DNA of 9,214 nt from Acidobacteriota bacterium (GTDB lineage: Bacteria; Acidobacteriota; Terriglobia; UBA7540), in assembly GCA_003224635.1 (NCBI GenBank), contig QHZK01000046.1, positions 1 to 9,214 on the forward strand. Reading direction: 5' to 3'. Position numbers and translations under genes: made by a program. Positions 1-5,121 of the stretch are shown here, in pieces. The stretch's first letter is position 1; each line of letters opens with the position of its first letter. The notes beneath the pieces were generated by a model. The model saw only the letters and a program-made list of their open reading frames with translations, searched no databases and had not been told where the DNA came from.

Positions 1-359
1 TCGGCCTGCTTCTCTGAGGGGAGCTCGTCCAGGTACTTCTGATAGGACGCAAGGGCTTTCTGCTTCAGGCCGATTTTTTCGTATACCCTGCCGAGGCCAA
101 GGTAGCCGGTGGGATTATAGGGGTCGGTCTCGACGGCTTCCTGATAGCGGCTCAGGGCGGCGTTGTACTTCTTCTTCCTGAGATAATAATTCCCAACCTC
201 CACCGACTTGCGCGCCGAGGGCGGAACGTAGGGCTTTGTCTGCTCGTCGGTGTCGGCGGCTGCAGTGGGCGCTGGCTTGTCCTGCGCGCGCACTAGCCCT
301 GGCAACGCGAGGCCCAGTGCGGTCGCTCCGATCAGAAGGGCTTTGGTCGTCCGCGCCAT
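1..359 (-). CDS. Secreted TPR-repeat protein (3' part beyond window)
   Basis: I read this frame by hand on the minus strand; it is open from ATG at 359-357 to the window edge, giving 119 residues of a longer protein. It starts with a Sec-type signal peptide: MARTTK, then a hydrophobic stretch (about residues 7-23), with a likely signal-peptidase I site after VRA (about residue 25). A low-complexity Ala/Pro/Thr linker follows (about 27-36). From about residue 48 there is TPR character: NYYLRKKKYNAALSRYQEAV, then YLGLGRVYEKIGLKQKALASY, with the Gly/Tyr/Ala spacing and alternating helices of TPR units, and a third unit running off the edge. TPR proteins act as protein-protein scaffolds; the partner cannot be told. 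It diverges from uvrC. No Shine-Dalgarno sequence is visible, and the candidate promoter ends almost at the ATG, so the mRNA may be leaderless. The family call is good; the role is unknown. Confidence 0.8.
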   Translation of the reverse strand, partial: MARTTKALLIGATALGLALPGLVRAQDKPAPTAAADTDEQTKPYVPPSARKSVEVGNYYLRKKKYNAALSRYQEAVETDPYNPTGYLGLGRVYEKIGLKQKALASYQKYLDELPSEKQA

Positions 360-366
360 AAACCCG

Positions 367-396
367 ATTCTCGCCCAGGGGTCGCACCCGTGTCAA
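367..396 (-). promoter_or_regulatory. Candidate promoter for the TPR gene
   Basis: On the minus strand there is a perfect TTGACA -35 box (396-391), an 18-base spacer and GAGAAT (372-367) as a -10 matching the consensus at 4 of 6 positions. Transcription would begin near 360, at or next to the ATG at 359, leaving essentially no leader. This is inferred from sequence alone; the -35 box is strong and the -10 box is weak. Confidence 0.4.
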
Positions 397-408
397 TTGT
401 CCGCGAGC

Positions 409-418
409 GAGCGCGCTC
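409..418. promoter_or_regulatory. 10-bp palindrome between divergent promoters
   Basis: GAGCGCGCTC is a perfect palindrome lying between the minus-strand -35 box (391-396) and the plus-strand -35 box (420-425). The two -35 boxes themselves form an inverted repeat, TGTCAA and TTGACA. It could be an operator for a regulator of both genes, but it matches no binding site I know and may be chance in GC-rich DNA. Confidence 0.2.
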
Positions 419-419
419 T

Positions 420-447
420 TTGACAACTCGCGCCGCTGGTGGATAAT
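420..447 (+). promoter_or_regulatory. uvrC promoter, near-consensus sigma70 type
   Basis: A perfect TTGACA -35 box (420-425), a 16-base spacer and GATAAT (442-447), which differs from TATAAT at one position, make the strongest promoter match I found in the window. Transcription would start near 453-455. That is downstream of the GTG at 439 which opens the longest uvrC reading frame, so that GTG would not be in this transcript. It supports a uvrC start at TTG 472. Confidence 0.65.
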
Positions 448-451
448 CGAA

Positions 452-460
452 AGAGGAAGG
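452..460 (+). promoter_or_regulatory. uvrC ribosome binding site (supports TTG 472)
   Basis: AGAGGAAGG is purine-rich and ends 11 bases before TTG 472-474. The distance is a little long but usable. The GTG at 439 has no such site; the bases before it are pyrimidine-rich or mixed. Confidence 0.5.
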
Positions 461-471
461 TAATCCCCAAG

Positions 472-2289
472 TTGAACGAGACGTGCCGCCAGAAAGCCGA
501 GGCCTTGCCCAATCAGCCGGGCGTATACATCTTCAAGGACGAGGCGGGCCGGCCCATTTACATCGGCAAGGCGAAATCCCTGCGCAGCCGCGTCCGCTCT
601 TACTTCCAGGACTTCCGCCCCTCGGACGAGAAGCGGGACCTGATGCTCGAGGCGGCCTACGACCTTGAGACCATCGTCCTCGACAACGAGAAGGAGTCGC
701 TCGCGCTCGAGAACAACCTGATCAAGCAGTTCAAGCCGCGCTACAACATTCTGCTGCGTGACGACAAGAGCTACCCCTACATCAAGCTGACGCTCGGCGA
801 GCGCTACCCTCGCGTGTATGTGACGCGCCGGCTCAAAAAGGACGGGTCGCACTATTACGGCCCTTACTTCCCTGCCAACCTCGCCTACCGCATCGTAGAC
901 CTGGTCCACCGGCGTTTCCTCGTGCCCTCCTGCACCGTGGACCTCACGCGTTACCATCCGCGCCCTTGCCTGCAGTATTACATCAAACGCTGCCAGGGTC
1001 CCTGCGTTGAAGGCCTGACCACGGCCGAGCGCTACACCGAGGCGGTGCGCCACGTGCGGCTGCTGCTCGCCGGGCGCGAGAGCGAGCTGATCGGCGACCT
1101 CGAGCGGGGCATGGAAGAGGCTTCCGAGAAGCAGCAGTACGAGGAGGCGGCGCGCTACCGCGACCTCGCCACCACGGTCGAGCAGCTTCGGGAACGCCAG
1201 AAAATGGCGGCTTCGCACGGCGAAGACGCCGATATCTTCGGGTTCCATCAGGAAGGGAAGCTTGTGGCCGTGAACCTGTTTCACCTGCGCGGAGGCCGCA
1301 CCGTCGACCGGCGGGAATTCTTCTGGGAAGACCTCGAAGACTTCAACGCCCTCGAATTTTTCTCCTCCCTCCTGAAGCAGATCTACCTCGATCAGCAGTA
1401 TCTGCCCGACGAGATTCACGTCCCGGTGGACTTTGAGGACCGCGCAATCCTGGAAGAACTCCTGACCGAAAAGCGGGGCCGGCAAGTCCAAGTCCTGGCG
1501 CCGCAACGTGGACGAAGGCGCGCTCTGCTTGAGCTCGTGGCCCGCAACGCCCGTCACTCCTTCGAGCGGCGATTCCGCGTCCTCAAACCGCACGCGCGCG
1601 AGGTGATCGAGGGCCTGACCGAGGCGCTCGACCTGCCCAAGCCGCCCCGCCGCATCGAGTGTTTCGACGTGTCCCACATTCAGGGTACCGACATCGTAGC
1701 GTCCATGGTCGTCTGGGAAGACGGGCGAATGAAGAAGTCTGACTACCGCAAGTTCATCATCAAGACGGTACCCCAAAACGATGACTTTGCGAGCATGAAG
1801 GAAGTCGTGGGGCGTCGCTATCGGCGCCTGCAAGAGGAGAAGAAGCCCGCACCCGACTTGATACTGATCGACGGTGGAATCGGCCAACTGCACGCGGCCG
1901 CGGCAGCTCTCGAGGAGATCGAGATCATCAACCAGCCACTGGCGTCGATCGCCAAGAAGGAAGAAGTCCTGTACGTGCTGGGCCGCGAGAGCGATCCCGT
2001 CGTGCTCGACCATCACTCTCCGGTGCTTCATCTGGTGCAGCAAATCCGCGACGAAGCGCATCGCTTCGCGGTTACTTTCCACCGCACGCGACGACGAGGG
2101 CGGCAGCTTGCCAGCGAGCTGCTGGAAATCCCCGGAGTGGGCGAGCGAACGGTAAAGAAAGTGCTGACCCACTTCGGAAGCCTCAGCGCCCTGAAATCCG
2201 TCTCGCCCGAGGAGCTGAGCCAAGTAGTAAGGCCCGTGCAGGCGAAGCTGATTCACGACTATTTGGGTACGAAAGATCTGGGGCGGTGA
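472..2289 (+). CDS. uvrC: UvrABC excinuclease subunit C
   Basis: UvrC makes both incisions around a DNA lesion after UvrA/UvrB recognition. From TTG 472 the product is 605 residues, a normal length. The GIY-YIG nuclease is at about 15-95 (GVY at 17-19, IYIGKAK at 29-35, catalytic Glu80). Four Cys at 154, 166, 174 and 178 match the iron-sulfur ligands of E. coli UvrC in spacing and number. A UVR/UvrB-binding helix pair spans about 208-244. The RNase H-like nuclease has Asp399 (FDVSH), Asp438 (NDDFASM), Asp467 (LIDGG) and His530 (RDEAH). A helix-hairpin-helix (IPGVGERTVKKVL) lies at about 553-600. Start choice: the N-terminus MNETCRQKAEALPNQPGVY lines up without gaps with my memory of the Bacillus enzyme, the E. 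coli Cys and Asp399 numbers fall exactly in place, and the promoter's -10 box lies downstream of the longer-frame GTG at 439. Every catalytic residue I checked is present. It is monocistronic as far as visible. Confidence 0.97.
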   Translation: MNETCRQKAEALPNQPGVYIFKDEAGRPIYIGKAKSLRSRVRSYFQDFRPSDEKRDLMLEAAYDLETIVLDNEKESLALENNLIKQFKPRYNILLRDDKSYPYIKLTLGERYPRVYVTRRLKKDGSHYYGPYFPANLAYRIVDLVHRRFLVPSCTVDLTRYHPRPCLQYYIKRCQGPCVEGLTTAERYTEAVRHVRLLLAGRESELIGDLERGMEEASEKQQYEEAARYRDLATTVEQLRERQKMAASHGEDADIFGFHQEGKLVAVNLFHLRGGRTVDRREFFWEDLEDFNALEFFSSLLKQIYLDQQYLPDEIHVPVDFEDRAILEELLTEKRGRQVQVLAPQRGRRRALLELVARNARHSFERRFRVLKPHAREVIEGLTEALDLPKPPRRIECFDVSHIQGTDIVASMVVWEDGRMKKSDYRKFIIKTVPQNDDFASMKEVVGRRYRRLQEEKKPAPDLILIDGGIGQLHAAAAALEEIEIINQPLASIAKKEEVLYVLGRESDPVVLDHHSPVLHLVQQIRDEAHRFAVTFHRTRRRGRQLASELLEIPGVGERTVKKVLTHFGSLSALKSVSPEELSQVVRPVQAKLIHDYLGTKDLGR

Positions 2290-2292
2290 ACG

Positions 2293-2312
2293 TAGACCGT
2301 CCAACCGGTCTA
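2293..2312 (+). terminator. Hairpin after uvrC, possible weak terminator
   Basis: TAGACCG (2293-2299) pairs perfectly with CGGTCTA (2306-2312) around a six-base loop, starting three bases after the uvrC stop codon. It is followed by an AT-rich stretch (TTTCATAAATTATTTCTTG) and not by a clean T tract, so it would be a weak intrinsic terminator. The AT-rich stretch up to about 2360 probably also holds the promoter of the next gene; TTGACG at 2340-2345 is a possible -35 box, but no good -10 box sits at the right distance. Confidence 0.4.
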
Positions 2313-2385
2313 TTTCATAAATTATTTCTTGCCTTAGGCTTGACGTTCGTGGTAATTTACCGCTGCGTAGGAGGCGCTCTCAAAA

Positions 2386-2649
2386 ATGGACACAAGAAAC
2401 GTGAAGTCTTCGGTGATTGTTTTCTTCGCCGGCCTAGGCGTGGGCGCGGTCACTGCGCTCCTATTGGCGCCAAAGTCCGGGAAAGAAACCAGGGAACTGA
2501 TCGGTCGGAAGGCGGAAGAGGGCTCCGAGTTCGTGGCGGCCAAGAGCAGAGAGTTGCGGAAGCGTGCCGAGGAGATTGTCGACAAGGGACGCAAGACCGC
2601 AGAGAAGCTGGCCGACAAGGGCAAGTCTTTCGCGGAGAGCATCGTTTAG
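2386..2649 (+). CDS. YtxH-domain small membrane-anchored protein, copy 1
   Basis: The product is 87 residues. A single hydrophobic segment (about 9-28, VIVFFAGLGVGAVTALLLAP) is followed by the YtxH hallmark APKSGKETRE and a highly charged Lys/Glu/Ala helix to the end (AEEIVDKGRKTAEKLADKGK). This is the YtxH (GvpP-like) layout: one N-terminal membrane helix and a cytoplasmic amphipathic or coiled tail. In Bacillus, ytxH belongs to a general-stress operon; the biochemical role is unknown. The start at ATG 2386 is backed by TAGGAGG at 2368-2374, 11 bases upstream. It is a tandem paralogue of the next gene: both share GLGxGAxxALLxAP, SGxETRE, EG and RELR. The structured repeat at 2685-2736 separates them. 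Confidence 0.88.
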   Translation: MDTRNVKSSVIVFFAGLGVGAVTALLLAPKSGKETRELIGRKAEEGSEFVAAKSRELRKRAEEIVDKGRKTAEKLADKGKSFAESIV

Positions 2650-2684
2650 ATCGCGGGCAGCTTGTACAGTAAGCCGGCGAGGCG

Positions 2685-2736
2685 TGTAGCGCCGGGCTTC
2701 GGCCCGGCACGTGCCGCCCTAAAGGGCGGCGCTGTG
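2685..2736. repeat. TGTAGC-bounded double stem-loop repeat, copy 1
   Basis: TGTAGCG (2685-2691) opens the element and CGCTGTG (2730-2736) closes it; the two pair as RNA with three G-U wobbles. Inside are two perfect stem-loops: GCCGGGC/GCCCGGC around a TTCG tetraloop (2691-2708), and GCCGCCC/GGGCGGC around TAAA (2713-2730). They are joined by the 12-bp palindrome CGGCACGTGCCG (2705-2716). The whole is a three-way junction in shape. Copy 2 at 5064-5114 has the same layout with different stem sequences. It resembles REP or MITE-like dispersed elements. Lying between the two ytxH genes, it could shape mRNA stability or read-through; that is inference. Confidence 0.65.
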
Positions 2737-2772
2737 GGCTCACACAGAATTGACAACCGAAAGGAGGTTCTC

Positions 2773-3066
2773 ATGGGTGACGACAAAGGGGGATCGAACA
2801 TCGCTTTCTTCCTCGCCGGACTCGGCTTGGGCGCTCTCGCTGCTCTCCTTTTCGCTCCCAGGTCGGGCGAGGAAACGAGAGAATATATCGCCCAGAAGGC
2901 CAATGAAGGCAAAGACTATGTGGCGACCAAGGGAAGAGAATTGCGCCGGCAGGCTGAGGAGTTGGTCGAAAAGGGAAAGGACGTCGTAACTCAGCAAAAA
3001 GAGCAACTGGCGGCAGCTTTCGATGCCGGGAAGCAGGCTTACCAGGATGAGAAGGGCAAGCGATAG
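2773..3066 (+). CDS. YtxH-domain small membrane-anchored protein, copy 2
   Basis: The product is 97 residues. A short polar start (MGDDKGGSN) precedes one hydrophobic helix (about 10-29), then APRSGEETRE and a charged helical tail rich in Lys, Glu and Gln (ELRRQAEELVEKGKDVV), ending in a Lys/Arg patch. It is clearly homologous to the gene just upstream, with a tail about ten residues longer. ATG 2773 is chosen because AAGGAGG at 2761-2767 sits five bases before it. A longer reading frame from ATG 2662 would translate through the stem-loop repeat and has no comparable ribosome site. The next gene starts 44 bases on, so co-transcription with it is likely. By family it is a stress-related envelope protein with no known reaction. 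Confidence 0.9.
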   Translation: MGDDKGGSNIAFFLAGLGLGALAALLFAPRSGEETREYIAQKANEGKDYVATKGRELRRQAEELVEKGKDVVTQQKEQLAAAFDAGKQAYQDEKGKR

Positions 3067-3110
3067 GACTCCTCGGCCCTTTGGGAAGACGGCTCCGGTG
3101 AGAGCAAACC

Positions 3111-3623
3111 ATGGAGCATGATACCTTGCTGACTGTCTTTGTGATCGTTGCCGCCGTCGCGCTCGTCATGCAGATGCTCGTCATGGCGGGCATCTATCGT
3201 GCGATGCGCGACCTTCACCGCGACCTGATCGACGTGCGAGCCGTTACCAAGCAGAAACTTGATACGCTGACCGAGCGCGTCACGGAGTTCATCGCCAGCT
3301 CCCGCGAGCCCGTCCGAGACATCGCGGCCAACCTCGCAGAAATCAGCCGCACGCTGCGCGACCGGACCAGCCAGTTCGACAGCGTGCTGGCGGATTTCCT
3401 GGACCGCAGCCGCCTGCAGATCATCCGCATCGACCAGTTGGTGACCAGCCTCGTCGATAAGGCGGAGAACACCGCGGGTGCCGTGGAGAAGAAGGTCGTC
3501 GCGCCCGTCCACGAAATGGCGGCCGTGATCGTCGGCGTCCGCAAAGGCTTCGAGTTTCTCTTTGCGCGGCGCCGGAATGCGGCGGTGAGCGAGACTACGC
3601 AGGATGAGCAGATGTTCATTTAG
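3111..3623 (+). CDS. YtxG/DUF948-like membrane-anchored coiled-coil protein
   Basis: The product is 170 residues. A single N-terminal membrane helix (about 7-27) is followed by a long helical, heptad-like region (about 30-135) with repeated spacings of hydrophobic residues (LHRDLIDVRAVTKQKLDTL, IAANLAEISRTLRDRTSQF). A conserved-looking end (VAPVHEMAAVIVGVRKGFEFLFARRR, split here as VAPVHEMAAV then GVRKGFEFLFARRR) resembles the C-terminus of DUF948-type proteins. B. subtilis YtxG is a DUF948 protein encoded next to YtxH, so the neighbourhood supports the call. GGTGAGAG (3097-3104) gives a moderate ribosome site before ATG 3111. The likely role is a structural or stress protein at the inner membrane; the function is unproven. 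A generic coiled-coil membrane anchor is the alternative. Confidence 0.7.
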   Translation: MEHDTLLTVFVIVAAVALVMQMLVMAGIYRAMRDLHRDLIDVRAVTKQKLDTLTERVTEFIASSREPVRDIAANLAEISRTLRDRTSQFDSVLADFLDRSRLQIIRIDQLVTSLVDKAENTAGAVEKKVVAPVHEMAAVIVGVRKGFEFLFARRRNAAVSETTQDEQMFI

Positions 3624-3656
3624 CGCGCAGAGCCCCCTCACTTTTGAGCCTGCGCG

Positions 3657-4544
3657 ATGCGGAAATTGATTCCGAAACGTTGCGTGTCGCCGCACGTCCC
3701 CTCTCCCTCAGCCACCCACGACTCTACGCCCGCAGTCGCGATTTTCGCTCGCGCGCCGGTCACAGGCAAGGCCAAGACCCGCCTGATCCCGCGGCTCGGC
3801 AGGGAGGGTGCAGCGAAGTTCCAAGCGGCGCTGATTTCTGACGCCATCCGCAAGGTGAGCAGGCTCGTTTCGTCCGGCCACGACGTCACGCCTTATATCT
3901 TTCTTGCCGGCCGCGGACGTTTCGCGAAGGGCAGCGTCCGGTCGCTGGCCCTGCGAGGGATTCCCTGCACCGTAAGCTCGCGCTCGGCCGCAAACTTTCG
4001 AATCCTCGAGCAGCGCGGGCCTGGCTTGGGAGCGCGGCTCGAGCGGGCCTTCCGACAGATGCTCCGCCACCACGCCGCTGCAATCGTCATCGGCACGGAC
4101 TCGCCGCTCGTGCCGCTCAGGGTCCTGCGCCTTGCCCTCAGCGAGCTGCGGATTTGCGACGCGGTGCTGGGCCCTTGCCCGGATGGCGGATACTACGTGG
4201 TGGGCTTGCGGGATACGGGCGTGGCGACGCTCTCCGGGCGCTTACCCCGGAAGGCGGTCGCGTCTTCGCGGTCACACGCGGGCCGCAGTCGGCGCCGCCG
4301 GTTGACTGCCAGCGCCGGAGTTTTCCGCCGCGTGCGCTGGGGAAGCGCCTCGGCCTTCCGCGATACGCTGCGGAACCTCGTCGACTGCGGTCTTTCCTGC
4401 TCGATTCTCCAGCCTTTCCCCGATGTCGACCGCCCGGACGACCTGCGCCGTCTGGCAAGAGAGTTAGCCCGGAGTCCGAAGGCGCGCCGCCTGGCTCCGG
4501 CGGCGTGGAGTTTTATAAGGCAGAGGCGCCGGAAGAACCGATGA
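3657..4544 (+). CDS. DUF2064/TIGR04282-family glycosyltransferase-like protein
   Basis: The product is 295 residues. It matches the GT-A-like nucleotide-sugar transferase family often called selenodomain-associated transferase 1. VAIFARAPVTGKAKTRLIP (about 27-45) is the N-terminal nucleotide-binding signature, GLGARLERAFRQML (about 122-135) the middle helix, IGTDSPLVP (about 144-152) the metal-binding acidic motif, and LGPCPDGGYYVVGLR (about 171-185) the product-side motif. DVDRPDDLRRLAREL near 259-273 is the usual C-terminal DxDxPxDL signature. Two oddities: about 25 residues precede the domain without a good ribosome site, so a start at GTG 3684 is possible; and about 30 Arg/Ser-rich residues (191-220) interrupt the domain where relatives pass directly from GLR to the VRW motif. 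The acceptor is unknown. It starts 33 bases after the DUF948-like gene, suggesting one transcript. Confidence 0.85.
   Translation: MRKLIPKRCVSPHVPSPSATHDSTPAVAIFARAPVTGKAKTRLIPRLGREGAAKFQAALISDAIRKVSRLVSSGHDVTPYIFLAGRGRFAKGSVRSLALRGIPCTVSSRSAANFRILEQRGPGLGARLERAFRQMLRHHAAAIVIGTDSPLVPLRVLRLALSELRICDAVLGPCPDGGYYVVGLRDTGVATLSGRLPRKAVASSRSHAGRSRRRRLTASAGVFRRVRWGSASAFRDTLRNLVDCGLSCSILQPFPDVDRPDDLRRLARELARSPKARRLAPAAWSFIRQRRRKNR
4227..4320. repeat. Palindrome-bounded in-frame insertion inside the glycosyltransferase
   Basis: This segment starts near CTCCGGGCGCT (4232-4242) and ends with AGCGCCGGAG (4311-4320). The ends are inverted repeats of each other apart from one extra G. Internal pairings also exist (CCGGG with CCCGG near 4234-4250; CGCG-TCTT-CGCG near 4259-4270; GGCGG with CCGCC). 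It encodes about 30 residues of Arg, Ser and Ala that do not belong to the family fold. No transposase is encoded and no clear target duplication is visible. It may be a short palindromic element tolerated in frame, or simply a lineage-specific loop. Confidence 0.45.
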
Positions 4545-4551
4545 GGGGCCA

Positions 4552-5016
4552 TCACGGCGAAACCGTTTCGACCGTGATCCGGTCGCTGGTGTCCCAGCCG
4601 GCGTAGTAGAGCTCGACCGTCAATTCCGGAAAGTCCTTCTTGAGCGCCTGTTTCACCCGGCGCAAATCCTGTTCCTGGCGCTCGCGGGGCTCAGCAGAGG
4701 CGTGCAGGTGCATAGGAAGCGTCTTATACCACCCACAGTCCTGATGCGCGATCAGGATCATCCGCCCGAGTGAGTGGGCGTCCACCAGGAAACGAAACCA
4801 CTTCCAGCTCGCCCAGGAAAATTTGGGCAGGTACTCGACGAGCGTCAAGCACTGCGGCCCGCCGGGGATCGCCAGCAGGTCGTAGTTATCATGGAGATTC
4901 AGCCCCTGGTTCAGAAACTCGTGGAGACTGGCCTGGAAGCGATGGTCGCTGCAGTGAACGACGAGGACGTCGGTGTCAGGACGACTGAGCGCGGAGGTGG
5001 GCTGGAAGTTTCCCAT
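4552..5016 (-). CDS. Short beta-carbonic-anhydrase-like protein
   Basis: The product is 154 residues. The metal-site pattern of beta-carbonic anhydrases is complete: CSDHR at 22-26 (C-x-D-x-R, with Cys22 as zinc ligand and the Asp24/Arg26 dyad) and AHQDCG at 90-95 (His91 and Cys94, H-x2-C). DLLAIPGGPQCL at 46-57 stands where the family has its glycine-rich strand. Beta enzymes hydrate CO2 to bicarbonate, but this one is shorter than the usual 190-220 residues, lacks the long N-terminal helical arm and has a Trp-rich middle (FSWASWKWF). It may therefore be a non-canonical member with another substrate or only metal binding. Its stop lies seven bases from the convergent transferase stop. It follows the flotillin gene on the same strand after 105 bases containing a palindromic repeat. 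No strong ribosome site is seen, so the start is moderately sure. Confidence 0.72.
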   Translation of the reverse strand: MGNFQPTSALSRPDTDVLVVHCSDHRFQASLHEFLNQGLNLHDNYDLLAIPGGPQCLTLVEYLPKFSWASWKWFRFLVDAHSLGRMILIAHQDCGWYKTLPMHLHASAEPRERQEQDLRRVKQALKKDFPELTVELYYAGWDTSDRITVETVSP

Positions 5017-5063
5017 CAGGACGCAAGCGACTGGGCTCGTCGAACCAACGCCGCGATGCTGCC

Positions 5064-5114
5064 TGTAGCGGCGCTCTATGAGCGCCGTCCGGCGGTCACA
5101 GACCGGCCGCTACA
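5064..5114. repeat. TGTAGC-bounded double stem-loop repeat, copy 2
   Basis: TGTAGCGG (5064-5071) and CCGCTACA (5107-5114) are perfect inverted repeats. Inside, GGCGCTC/GAGCGCC (5070-5086, three-base loop) forms one stem, and CGGTC/GACCG around ACA (5093-5105) forms a second. The boundary hexamer and the two-hairpin layout are the same as at 2685-2736, although the stem sequences differ, as expected when pairing is what is conserved. It lies seven bases past the flotillin stop, in the gap before the carbonic-anhydrase-like gene. It might end or stabilise the nfeD-flotillin mRNA, but no T tract follows on either strand. Confidence 0.65.
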
Positions 5115-5121
5115 AAAGAGT

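Noticed and set aside
115..2304. A 729-codon open frame on the minus strand opposite uvrC
   Set aside because: It is antisense to a fully conserved uvrC and also overlaps the TPR gene in another frame. Its product has no recognisable domain and the composition of a GC-rich shadow frame.
2750..2755. TTGACA before the second YtxH gene
   Set aside because: A -10 box at the proper distance would fall on the start codon (about 2772-2777), and the bases there do not resemble one; taken as chance.
2662..2772. Upstream extension of the second YtxH gene to ATG 2662
   Set aside because: It would translate through the stem-loop repeat and lacks a ribosome site, whereas AAGGAGG sits five bases before ATG 2773.
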